Positions 7,470 through 16,356 of a DNA stretch of 16,451 bases are shown one piece after another. Positions within the stretch are counted from its first letter, which is position 1. Each line of letters opens with the position of its first letter. The position numbers were made by a program, and so were the translations under genes. This DNA is from JAVJSD01 sp040219575 (GTDB lineage: Bacteria; Planctomycetota; Planctomycetia; Pirellulales; Pirellulaceae): the NCBI GenBank assembly GCA_040219575.1, contig JAVJSD010000067.1:1-16451 (forward strand), in the 5' to 3' direction. A model generated the notes under the pieces. That model did no database searches, had not been told where the DNA came from, and saw only the letters and a list, made by a program, of their open reading frames with translations.

Positions 7470-7532
7470 CGGCAAGCCGAAGGCGTCGGCGGATCGTTAC
7501 GGCAACGTTTCCAGCTAGTTCGGGGTCGTGCG
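7327..7532 (+). repeat. Pair of 66-base direct repeats
   Basis: 7327-7392 and 7467-7532 match at 61 of 66 positions by my reading. The second copy is followed by a shortened right arm (7541-7556) in which about six bases of the first copy's palindrome are missing. This suggests local duplication followed by decay. Confidence 0.85.
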
Positions 7533-7623
7533 TAAGCCGACGCCTTGCCGATAAACGAGCGACTCCCGCAGGAACCACCATCATACCATCCACGCATTGC
7601 CGCGAACGACCGGCTGCCACCGA

Positions 7624-7652
7624 TTGGGCGCGGCGGCGGCGGACGCTATGAT
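7624..7652 (+). promoter_or_regulatory. Promoter-like sequence of the WYL regulator
   Basis: TTGGGC (7624-7629) and TATGAT (7647-7652) are spaced 17 bases apart. The -10 matches the sigma-70 consensus at 5/6 positions while the -35 keeps only TTG and is weak. Transcription would begin near 7659, about 40 bases before ATG 7700. Confidence 0.45.
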
Positions 7653-7699
7653 GCGGCGCGGGCGAGTTTCTCTATTTGGCGGCGCGGAGCACGGCTGAG

Positions 7700-8728
7700 A
7701 TGGCACGCAACGAGCAACTGATTCGGCAGCATAAGATCCTCGAAATCCTCGAACGCTATCGCTTCGGCCGCACGCTGGAGGAAGTCCGCGCCGAGGTGGT
7801 CGAGGAACTTGGGCTGTCGTCGCTGCACGCGCGGACCATTCGCCGTGATCTCGAGGCGCTGCAGGCGGCCGGATTCGATGTCGATTCGCAGACCAACCAG
7901 CGGGGCGTGGTGTGGAAACTCGGACCGCGGGCCAAAACGATCCACAAGATCTCCGCCAGCGCCACGGAGTTGATGGCCCTTTCGCTCGGCCGCGATTTGC
8001 TGTTCCCCCTGGCGGGTACGCCGTTCTGGCAGGGGATCGAATCGTTTTGGAACAAGATTCAGGACGAAATGCCCGGCAGCGTGTGGGATCACTACGAAAA
8101 GTACCGCCGCATCCTGTATGTGCTGGGGATTCCCGCCAAGCGTTACGAGCAGCATCACGGCATCCTGAAGACGATCAACCGCGCGATCCTGGAGCACCGG
8201 GTGCTGGAGATCGACTACCAGCCGCTGGGCAAGCCGATCTCGACGCGGCGCATCGAGCCCTATGCGGTGGTCTTCTACCAGTCGAGCCTGTACATCATCG
8301 CCGCGGCGCAGGGGGTTGCCGCCGACGCCGAAAACCGGATTCGCCACCTCAAGCTCGATCGCTTCCACAAGGCGACGGCGCTCGATCAGTGGTTCAAGCC
8401 CGATGCGAGTTTCAAACTCGAGGAGCACCTGAGCCAAAGCCTGGGGATCTTCGGCGGGGGAGGGAAGCCGAAGCGGTTCAAGATTCGGGTGAGCGCCTTT
8501 GCGGCGCCGTGGGTGGTGGAGGACCCCTGGCATCCGCGGCAACAGATCGATCGCCACGACGACGGCGGCATCGTGCTCACGGTCGAGGCGGCCCACGAAA
8601 TGGAGATTCTGCCGCGCGTGTTGGCCTTGGGAGGCGAGGCCGAGGTTCTTTCTCCCGTCTCCTGCCGTCGGGCGATGGCCCGGATGGTGCAATCGATGGC
8701 CGAGAAGTACGCCGACGTGGAGACCTGA
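7700..8728 (+). CDS. WYL-domain transcriptional regulator
   Basis: The 342-residue cytoplasmic DNA-binding protein has an N-terminal winged helix-turn-helix (about 8-75; LSSLHARTIRRDLEALQAAG is the recognition part, like DeoR/HTH_11 proteins) and a central WYL domain (about 150-230). The latter includes LEIDYQPLGKPISTRRIEPYAVVF; the WYL signature itself is degenerate (SSLYIIA). A C-terminal WCX-type extension follows (about 250-340, RFKIRVSAFAAPWV...). WYL domains are thought to sense nucleotides or other ligands and occur in regulators of stress, DNA damage and defence genes. Start choice: ATG 7700 agrees with the family; TTG 7676 is an in-frame alternative, and the ribosome binding site is weak for both. 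Its target is not visible. It is divergent from the cytochrome gene and lies 131 bases before the thioredoxin/PDZ gene. Domain boundaries are estimates. Confidence 0.85.
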   Translation: MARNEQLIRQHKILEILERYRFGRTLEEVRAEVVEELGLSSLHARTIRRDLEALQAAGFDVDSQTNQRGVVWKLGPRAKTIHKISASATELMALSLGRDLLFPLAGTPFWQGIESFWNKIQDEMPGSVWDHYEKYRRILYVLGIPAKRYEQHHGILKTINRAILEHRVLEIDYQPLGKPISTRRIEPYAVVFYQSSLYIIAAAQGVAADAENRIRHLKLDRFHKATALDQWFKPDASFKLEEHLSQSLGIFGGGGKPKRFKIRVSAFAAPWVVEDPWHPRQQIDRHDDGGIVLTVEAAHEMEILPRVLALGGEAEVLSPVSCRRAMARMVQSMAEKYADVET

Positions 8729-8750
8729 TGCGGCGCGGCCCGAAATAACT

Positions 8751-8768
8751 CGCCGCTTTCTGGCGGCG
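8751..8768 (+). terminator. Possible weak terminator after the WYL regulator
   Basis: CGCCGC (8751-8756) and GCGGCG (8763-8768) form a stem with a 6-base loop, 22 bases after the stop. The following sequence (TATCCTCTTTC) is only moderately T-rich, so termination is uncertain. Confidence 0.3.
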
Positions 8769-8859
8769 TATCCTCTTTCACCCAGCGTTGGGGTATCCTG
8801 GAGCCAGCCAGCGATTCGCTCGTTGGGGGCGAATACCCAGCCAACAGGGAGAGGTCGAG

Positions 8860-10200
8860 ATGAAAACGATTGCGGCGTGCTTGAGTTTGTTGATTGCGTT
8901 TGGAATGACGATGCTCGCCCAGGCGCAGGACGTGGCGAAGACCCGAGAGGAGAAGGTCCGCGGCGATCGCGAGAAGCTGAAGGACGACGACTCCTGGATC
9001 TACAACGACCTGAAACAGGGGACGGCCTTCGCCAAGGCGGAGGGCAAACCGCTGCTGGTGATCTTCCGCTGCCTTCCCTGCGAGGCGTGCGCGCTGTTCG
9101 ACGAGCAAGTCGTCCGCCGCGACGATCAGGTTCGCGAATTGATGGACAAGTTCATCTGCGTGCGGATTCCCATGGCCAACGCGATGGATCTGACGCGATT
9201 CCAATACGACTACGATCTCTCGTTCTCGGCTTTCTTCATGCACCCCGGCGGCACGATCTACGGCCGCTTCGGCACGCGCAGCAGCGTGGAGCATGCCGAA
9301 AGCGATATTTCGATCGAGGGCTTCGCGGCCGCTCTCGAGGGCGCGTTGAAACTGCACTCCGACTACCCCAAGAGCGAAAAGTTTCTGACGAACAAGCAGC
9401 CCAGACCGGTCGCTTTCGAGTCGCCGGAAGAGTACCCGTCGCTCAAGGGAAAATACAAGGATCAGCTCGACTACACCGGCAAGGTCGTGCAAAGCTGCCT
9501 GCACTGCCACCAGATTCGTGACGCCGAGCGCGAGTACTATCGCGAAAACGGCGAAGCGCCGCCGACCTCGTCGCTGCGGCCGTATCCCATGCCGCAGGTG
9601 CTGGGCTTCACGCTCGACGAGAAGACGCGCGGGGTGATCAAGGCCGTGCAGACGGATTCGGCCGCCGCCAAGGCCGGTCTGCGCGTGGGCGACGAACTGC
9701 TGGTGCTCGACGGCCAGGCGATCCTCTCCATCGCCGACGTCCAGTGGGTGCTGCACAACGCCGGCGAGCGAGGATTCTTGATCGCCGTCGTGCGACGCGA
9801 CGGCCAGATTCATGAACTGCCGATTGAGTTGGCCGACGGATGGCGAAGCAAGAGCGACATCTCGTGGCGCGTCACTTCGTGGACCTTGCGGCGCATGGTG
9901 ACGGGCGGCATGAAGCTCGAGGACCTGTCCGACGAAGATCGCGGCGAGAAGGGCGTCGCCGCCGATGCCCTGGCGCTCGTCGCCAAGAGCGTCGGAAAGT
10001 ACGGTCCCCATGCGGCGGCCCGACGGGCCGGATTCCTCGAGGGAGACATCCTGCTAAAGGTCGCCGGCGCGTCGCAGCGGATGGACGAATCCGACCTCAT
10101 GACTCACTTGATGCAAACAACCAGGCCCGGCCAGAATCTCGCCGTCACCGTCCTCCGAAAGGGCCGGCAAGTCGAACTGAAACTTCCCATGCAGAAGTAA
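8860..10200 (+). CDS. Secreted thioredoxin-like / CxxCH / double PDZ protein (Trx7/PDZ family)
   Basis: The 446-residue product starts at ATG 8860 behind GGGAGAGG. A signal peptide (about 1-23, ending AQAQ) sends it out of the cytoplasm. Residues about 40-150 are a thioredoxin-like fold with a three-cysteine motif C71-LP-C74-EA-C77. Residues 213-217 are CLHCH, a c-type haem motif. Two PDZ domains follow (about 247-326, 'RGVIKAVQTDSAAAKAGLRVGDELLVLDG', and about 381-446, 'AARRAGFLEGDILLKVAG'). I recall a family named Trx7/PDZ domain-containing (seleno)protein in which one active-site Cys is selenocysteine in some members; here all three are ordinary Cys codons. The role is presumably extracytoplasmic redox or protein quality control, with PDZ domains binding protein ends. 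No protease domain is present. The exact reaction and haem attachment are inferred. Confidence 0.8.
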   Translation: MKTIAACLSLLIAFGMTMLAQAQDVAKTREEKVRGDREKLKDDDSWIYNDLKQGTAFAKAEGKPLLVIFRCLPCEACALFDEQVVRRDDQVRELMDKFICVRIPMANAMDLTRFQYDYDLSFSAFFMHPGGTIYGRFGTRSSVEHAESDISIEGFAAALEGALKLHSDYPKSEKFLTNKQPRPVAFESPEEYPSLKGKYKDQLDYTGKVVQSCLHCHQIRDAEREYYRENGEAPPTSSLRPYPMPQVLGFTLDEKTRGVIKAVQTDSAAAKAGLRVGDELLVLDGQAILSIADVQWVLHNAGERGFLIAVVRRDGQIHELPIELADGWRSKSDISWRVTSWTLRRMVTGGMKLEDLSDEDRGEKGVAADALALVAKSVGKYGPHAAARRAGFLEGDILLKVAGASQRMDESDLMTHLMQTTRPGQNLAVTVLRKGRQVELKLPMQK

Positions 10201-10218
10201 CCCCTGGGGTGGATGTAG

Positions 10219-10246
10219 GCCGGAACGAGCGAAGCGCTGTTCCGGC
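10219..10246. repeat. 28-base palindromic intergenic repeat, copy 1
   Basis: The sequence folds as GCCGGAAC (10219-10226) with GTTCCGGC (10239-10246), then, past a one-base bulge, AGCG with CGCT around AAG. It lies between the thioredoxin/PDZ stop and the permease start. A second copy at 13089-13116 differs at three positions. It has no T tract. Confidence 0.85.
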
Positions 10247-10358
10247 ATGAAGCGGCTAGTGAGACGATGGTCGCTGGCGGCGGCGCCGGTATCGCCCTTT
10301 GGGTTGTTCCGGCCCGCCGTTCGGACTGCCGCAAAACGACCGACAAAGAAATTCGACG

Positions 10359-12158
10359 ATGTACGTCTTCGAAAACCCCGTCCTGCAGCGTGAACTGCTC
10401 GTCAATCTGCGGATGACGCGGGCGTTCATCCTGCTCTTCCTGTACCAGGCGCTGCTGGGCGCGGTGGTGTATTTCGCCTGGCCCCAGGATGAACGTCTCG
10501 ACTTGACCGTCGACGCCGATTCGGCTCGCACGCTGGTCGATATGTTCTTCCTGGGGCAGTACCTGCTGGCTTCGATGATGGCGCCCAGTTTCGCCGCCGG
10601 CACCATCACGGGCGAAAAGGAACGCCTGACCTACGAAATGCTGCTGGCCAGCCCGCTGCGACCCTCGGCGATCGTGTTCGGAAAGCTCGTGGCGTCGCTG
10701 ACGCATCTGGCCGTGCTGATTTTCAGTTCGCTGCCGATCGTGATGCTCTGCCTGCCGCTGGGCGGCGTCCACCTGCAGGAACTGCTGGCGGCCTACCTGG
10801 GGCTGTTCGTCTCGGTGATTACCTTCGGCGCGATCAGCGTGGCGTGCAGCGCGTTCTTCAAACGCACCGCCGCCTCGCTCGTGGTCTCCTACCTGCTCAT
10901 CCTGCCGCTGGCCATCACCGGCGCCCTCGTCTGGTACGGGCTGTCGGACTTCGGCGAATTCCGACTGCTGCTGACCGTGATCGTGATGCCCTCGGCCGGG
11001 GCGGCGCTCTGCATCATGTTGTTCTTCAGCACCAGCGCGCGGCTGCTGCACCCGCCCGACGTCGGCAGCGAAGGCAAGGAAGTGGTCGACCTGGAGCAGG
11101 AGGCCCAGCAGGCGGTGGGCCTGGTGATCCAGAGCGACCAGTTCCCCGACAAGCTGTTCGCCCCGGCCAAACGCGACGACCTGATGGCCGACGGGGCGAA
11201 TCCCGTTTACGACAAGGAGATTCGCAGCGAGATTTTCAGCCAGGGAACGCTGATGCTGCGGCTGGTGATCCAGGTCAGCATGTTGCTGGCGATCCCGCTG
11301 ATGGCCGCCTGCCTGTACATCATGCCGCAATACGCGCCGTGGTACATCGCCTACGTGGTGATGTTCAACATGCTGGTCGGGCCGGTGTTTTCGGCCGGCA
11401 GCGTGACCAGCGAACGCGAACGGCAGACGCTCGACCTGCTGCTGACGACGATCATCACGCCGTGGCAGATCTTGTGGGGCAAGCTCGTGGCCGGGCTGCG
11501 CGTCTCCAGCGTGCTGACGTCGTTTCTCTTGTGGCCCGTGCTGTTGGCCTGCGTGATGGTGACGTCGTACTGGTCGAACCTGGGCGCGGTGGCGGCCTAT
11601 CTGGGCATTGTGCTGTTGACGTGCGTCAACACGGCGATGCTGGCCCTGTTCTGCTCGGTGGTGTTTCACAAGTCGTCGACCAGCCTGATGAGCACCTACG
11701 CGTTGATCATCTTCCTGTTCTGCGCGCCGGTGGCGTTTCTGTTCTTCATGAATGCCTTTTTTCCAGACCGTTATGCGGATCGCCCCGACGTCGTCGGCCG
11801 GATCGAGAAGCTCGCCGCCGACGGAAAGAGCGACAGCGACATCGCCGCGGAACTTGGGCGATTGGGCGTCGTCAACGCCCAGGGACAGACCGACCACTGG
11901 CGCGAAGAGGACGTGGCCTCGGCCCGCACGCGAGCCGCAATTCACCGCTGGGCCCCGTGGACCGGCGCCGTGAGCCCCTTCGTGGCGGCCTTCGAGACGC
12001 CGTTGGACGTGGATGTCTACGACGAGCAGGAGGGCGCCGTCAGGCGGGGCAGTTGGGGCTCGGTGGCCGCCTTCGCGATCGCCAGCCTGGTGATGGACCT
12101 TTCATTGCTGGGCATGATGATGTGGCTTTTCCAACGTCGGTGGCGCGTGGCGGGGTGA
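10359..12158 (+). CDS. Double-length ABC-2 type transport permease
   Basis: This 599-residue polytopic membrane protein has about twelve hydrophobic segments. It contains two ABC-2 permease halves. The cytoplasmic coupling motif appears at about residues 80-114 (AGTITGEKERLTYEMLL...GKLVASL) and again at about 346-380 (AGSVTSERERQTLDLLL...GKLVAGL), each followed by several membrane helices. Residues about 226-298 and 468-535 are long soluble stretches. ABC-2 permeases normally work as dimers with separate ATPase subunits; this one looks like a fused pair. No ATP-binding gene is adjacent (upstream is the thioredoxin/PDZ gene, downstream the repeats), so the ATPase must be elsewhere. The start at ATG 10359 (MYVFENPVLQRELL) fits the family, but the ribosome binding site is weak (AAAGAA). 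The substrate is unknown. The TGA stop is part of the following repeat tract. Confidence 0.85.
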   Translation: MYVFENPVLQRELLVNLRMTRAFILLFLYQALLGAVVYFAWPQDERLDLTVDADSARTLVDMFFLGQYLLASMMAPSFAAGTITGEKERLTYEMLLASPLRPSAIVFGKLVASLTHLAVLIFSSLPIVMLCLPLGGVHLQELLAAYLGLFVSVITFGAISVACSAFFKRTAASLVVSYLLILPLAITGALVWYGLSDFGEFRLLLTVIVMPSAGAALCIMLFFSTSARLLHPPDVGSEGKEVVDLEQEAQQAVGLVIQSDQFPDKLFAPAKRDDLMADGANPVYDKEIRSEIFSQGTLMLRLVIQVSMLLAIPLMAACLYIMPQYAPWYIAYVVMFNMLVGPVFSAGSVTSERERQTLDLLLTTIITPWQILWGKLVAGLRVSSVLTSFLLWPVLLACVMVTSYWSNLGAVAAYLGIVLLTCVNTAMLALFCSVVFHKSSTSLMSTYALIIFLFCAPVAFLFFMNAFFPDRYADRPDVVGRIEKLAADGKSDSDIAAELGRLGVVNAQGQTDHWREEDVASARTRAAIHRWAPWTGAVSPFVAAFETPLDVDVYDEQEGAVRRGSWGSVAAFAIASLVMDLSLLGMMMWLFQRRWRVAG

Positions 12159-12221
12159 GTGGTGGTGAGTGGTGAGTGGTGAGGGGTGAGTGGTGAGTGG
12201 TGAGTGGTGAGTGGTGAGTGG
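12155..12221 (+). repeat. Heptamer tandem repeat (GTGAGTG) starting at the permease stop
   Basis: About nine imperfect copies of the 7-base unit GTGAGTG run from 12155 to 12221, with one GGTGGTG irregularity and one GAGGGGT variant. The permease stop codon (12156-12158) is the first TGA of the tract. The reverse-complement class of repeat closes the window at 16357-16451. Confidence 0.9.
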
Positions 12222-12235
12222 ACGAGGCGCTCACC

Positions 12236-12289
12236 CTCCAAGCCGACGACTTGTCGTCGTTTCTCCAAGCCGACGACTTGTCGTCGTTT
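12236..12289. repeat. Exact 27-bp tandem duplication with palindromes
   Basis: 12236-12262 and 12263-12289 are identical. Each contains CGACGAC-TT-GTCGTCG and ends in TTT (TTTT in the second). With an effective loop of four bases, either could act as a weak terminator for the permease on the plus strand. The core CCAAGCCGACG links it to the palindromes at 12319-12341 and 16327-16349. Confidence 0.85.
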
Positions 12290-12318
12290 TGAAGGGTTGT
12301 GGCCGAGCGTTGGCGCCA

Positions 12319-12341
12319 CGACGGCGAAGCCGTCGGCTTGG
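12319..12341. repeat. Palindromic repeat CGACGGC-GAA-GCCGTCG, copy 1
   Basis: The 7-bp perfect stem 12319-12325/12329-12335 with loop GAA is followed by GCTTGG. The same 23 bases occur at 16327-16349. It sits 6 bases beyond the histidine kinase stop. On the minus strand no T tract follows, so it is not a standard terminator. Confidence 0.85.
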
Positions 12342-12347
12342 CTCTGA

Positions 12348-13070
12348 CTACTCGCCGCTCGCCAGCCTTTTCGGCGTGGGGAATTCGAGCGTGAACTTGG
12401 TGCCGCGGCCGACTTCGCTCTGCACGTCGATGCGGCCGCCGTGGGCCTCGATGGTCTTGCGGGCGGTGGGAAGTCCCAGGCCCGTGCCGCCTTCCTTGGT
12501 GGAGTAGAACGGCTCGAACATGTGCAGCGCCGTCTTCTCGTCCATGCCGCAGCCGGTGTCGATCAGGTCGAGGGCCACGCCGGTTCGCGTCACACGGGTG
12601 CGAACGACGAGTTGCCCGCCGCCCGGCATCGACTCCAAGGCGTTCTTCACCAGGTTCAACAGCGCCGCCTCCAGGGTCCGCTCCTCGAGCAGGATGATCG
12701 GCAAATCGGCGTCGAGATAGCGCAGAATGTCGACGCCGTTCTCCTCGGCCTGCGGTGCGAACAGGTCGAGCACGCGCTCGATCTGATCGTTGAGGTTGCC
12801 CGCCTTCAGATCGAGCGTCCGCAGTCGGGCGAACCGCATGAAGTCGTTCAGCAGGTTCTCCAGCCGCGTGCACTGCTTGTGGACGACGTCGATCTTCCGC
12901 AGCGCCCGGCGTTCACGCGGTGTTTCAGCGTCGCGGAAGTCCTCCGCCAGCAGATCCATGTTCATGCGGATCACCGACAGCGGATTCTTGATCTCATGCG
13001 CCAGTGAGCCGGCCAGCTCGGCCAGTTCGTTGTACTGCGCCAGCAGCGGATGTTGCTCGTCGTCGGACAT
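12348..13070 (-). CDS. Small soluble sensor histidine kinase
   Basis: The 240-residue protein consists of only a dimerisation/phosphoacceptor domain and an ATPase domain. HisKA: AHEIKNPL with the phosphorylated H25 at about residues 15-85. HATPase_c: N box LNLVKNALESM (138-148), G1 DTGCGM (171-176), F box FEPFY (185-189), G2 GGTGLGLPTA (194-203). The protein starts MSDDEQHPLLAQYNELAELAGSLAHEIKNPL, so there is no membrane segment, PAS or other input domain before the HisKA. It probably autophosphorylates in the cytoplasm and receives its signal through another protein. No response regulator gene is in the window. It lies downstream of pnp on the same strand, but a strong terminator and a palindromic repeat (13089-13116) separate them, and no clear Shine-Dalgarno precedes ATG 13070. 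A truncated kinase or a different start is possible, although upstream sequence is non-coding in that frame. Confidence 0.88.
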   Translation of the reverse strand: MSDDEQHPLLAQYNELAELAGSLAHEIKNPLSVIRMNMDLLAEDFRDAETPRERRALRKIDVVHKQCTRLENLLNDFMRFARLRTLDLKAGNLNDQIERVLDLFAPQAEENGVDILRYLDADLPIILLEERTLEAALLNLVKNALESMPGGGQLVVRTRVTRTGVALDLIDTGCGMDEKTALHMFEPFYSTKEGGTGLGLPTARKTIEAHGGRIDVQSEVGRGTKFTLEFPTPKRLASGE

Positions 13071-13088
13071 GCGTTTGGTCGAACGTGG

Positions 13089-13116
13089 GCCGGAACAAGC
13101 GAAGCGTTATTCCGGC
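13089..13116. repeat. 28-base palindromic intergenic repeat, copy 2
   Basis: It differs from the copy at 10219-10246 at three positions; the outer 7-bp stem GCCGGAA/TTCCGGC is conserved and the inner changes keep most pairing (GC becomes GU). It lies just upstream of the histidine kinase start. Confidence 0.85.
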
Positions 13117-13206
13117 AGGGAAGGGGCAACCGTTCCAACGCCGCGGTCGGGGGCGCCGGAACTTTCGGGAGTTGTTTCGGCCTGCGGAACGCTCAATCTA
13201 TCAAGC

Positions 13207-13244
13207 AAAACAGCCGGCATGGAGCGTGGCTCGCATGCCGGCTG
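13207..13244 (-). terminator. Rho-independent terminator of pnp
   Basis: On the minus strand a perfect 10-bp stem (13235-13244 with 13211-13220) has an inner 4-bp stem (GAGC/GCTC, 13222-13225 and 13229-13232) and is followed by four T (13210-13207). It lies 40 bases after the pnp stop. Confidence 0.75.
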
Positions 13245-13283
13245 ATAAATTCCACAGGGGAGGCTTCCCGCCTTCCAGATCGC

Positions 13284-15566
<2,283 letters not shown>

Positions 15567-15633
15567 TTGCGATTACCTTCCACTACATGCGTTTCGACAA
15601 CGCGCACAAAGAAGTGGTCGGAAGTCGCGCAGC

Positions 15634-15665
15634 AAAAAACGGGGCCGAACCGTCCAGATCGACGG
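15634..15665 (-). terminator. Possible attenuator/processing hairpin between rpsO and pnp
   Basis: On the minus strand CCGTC (15665-15661) pairs with GACGG (15654-15650) around a 6-base loop, and ten bases later comes a run of six T (15639-15634). The stem is short and the T run is displaced, so this is weak. In E. coli the same interval carries a terminator and an RNase III site. Confidence 0.25.
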
Positions 15666-15730
15666 ACAGACAACGGGGGCACACAAGTCCCGGGATCAAG
15701 AAACTACAAGCAGGCGGGCCGGAAGCGGGC

Positions 15731-16000
15731 CTACTTGCGGATGCCGAGCGAGCCGATGATGTCGAGATACCGCTGCGGATCAATCCGACGGAGGTAGTCC
15801 AACAGGCGACGGCGGCGGCTCACCAGGGCCAACAGTCCGCGCCGGCTTGCGTAATCCTTGCTATGGGTACGCATGTGCTCGGTGAGATTGTTGATCCGAG
15901 TGGTGAGAATCGCGATCTGCACCTCGGGCGAGCCGGTGTCGTCACCAGCTCGCTTGAACTCGTGGATCAGTTCCTGTTTCCGTTCTTTCGTGATCGTCAT
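15731..16000 (-). CDS. rpsO: Ribosomal protein uS15
   Basis: The 89-residue protein has the standard bacterial S15 length. MTITKERKQELIHEFKRAGDDTGSPEVQIAILTTRI is the conserved N-terminal part, followed by LTEHMRTHSKDYASRRGLLALVSRRRRLLDYLRR and ending DIIGSLGIRK. It binds the central domain of 16S rRNA early in 30S assembly. The start is ATG 16000; the preceding sequence CGGTAGCACATG has only a weak Shine-Dalgarno, which would fit translational control by S15 itself as known in E. coli, although I cannot identify the operator fold here. pnp follows in the same direction. Confidence 0.97.
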   Translation of the reverse strand: MTITKERKQELIHEFKRAGDDTGSPEVQIAILTTRINNLTEHMRTHSKDYASRRGLLALVSRRRRLLDYLRRIDPQRYLDIIGSLGIRK

Positions 16001-16326
16001 GTGCTACCGTGGTTCCGTCGCGCTGGGGGGTGAGCTGTCCTGAGCTTTGCTGGGACGGCGACCAGTCTCCTTGCCTGTGCGAGTCGAAACTTTCCCTACA
16101 TTTAACCATGCCAACAACTTAAGCCCCTGAATGTAGCAGGGGCCTTCGCTTTTGCAACCCGTGATTTGAGAATTGAGACCGGCGGCCCGCAGCGGCGGCC
16201 CGGTGGGGGAAGTGAGTGGCAAGGGGTGAGGGGCGATTTCGCTCGCCCGGACCGGGATATTCCTTGTGCGGCGGCAATTGAGGCTTGGAATCGGCAGCCT
16301 GGGAGCCGTCGGACTGCCGAGCGGCG
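16001..16326. other. Upstream region of rpsO, no gene
   Basis: No open frame with coding character lies here. 16001-16129 would be the rpsO leader if the promoter-like sequence at 16130-16157 is used. 16206-16234 holds degenerate GTGAGTG-like copies related to the heptamer repeats. The remainder has nothing I can name. Confidence 0.6.
16123..16157 (-). promoter_or_regulatory. Promoter-like sequence overlapping a short palindrome, upstream of rpsO
   Basis: On the minus strand TTGCAA (16157-16152) and TACATT (16135-16130) are 16 bases apart, each matching sigma-70 at 4/6 positions. The -10 lies inside the loop of a palindrome GCCCCTG/CAGGGGC (16123-16129 and 16137-16143), which could be an operator. 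Transcription would start about 125 bases before the rpsO ATG. Confidence 0.35.
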
Positions 16327-16349
16327 CGACGGCGAAGCCGTCGGCTTGG
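16327..16349. repeat. Palindromic repeat CGACGGC-GAA-GCCGTCG, copy 2
   Basis: It is identical over 23 bases to 12319-12341 and lies 7 bases before the terminal CCCACTCA/CCCCTCA tract. Confidence 0.9.
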
Positions 16350-16356
16350 AACCCGC

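Larger units (their letters stand above)
7188..7699. other. Divergent 512-base spacer filled with mosaic repeats
   Basis: There is no convincing gene between the two divergent starts; the short open frames are Arg-rich artefacts of the repeats. The stretch holds direct and inverted repeats (separate entries) over 7246-7556 and then the promoter-like sequence of the WYL regulator. The promoter of the minus-strand cytochrome should lie in 7190-7300, but I find only weak matches (for example TTGGAA and TGAATC 17 apart on the minus strand). Confidence 0.65.

Noticed and set aside
7269..7651. Small Arg-rich genes in the divergent spacer
   Set aside because: They are frames through repeated DNA, with similar translations from repeat copies on both strands and no ribosome binding sites.
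9070..9090. Selenocysteine codon in the thioredoxin motif
   Set aside because: All three positions are TGC; no in-frame TGA occurs in the gene.
8386..11945. Minus-strand open frames across the thioredoxin/PDZ and permease genes
   Set aside because: There are no family motifs and the composition is His/Gln/Arg-rich; the plus-strand frames are convincingly coding.
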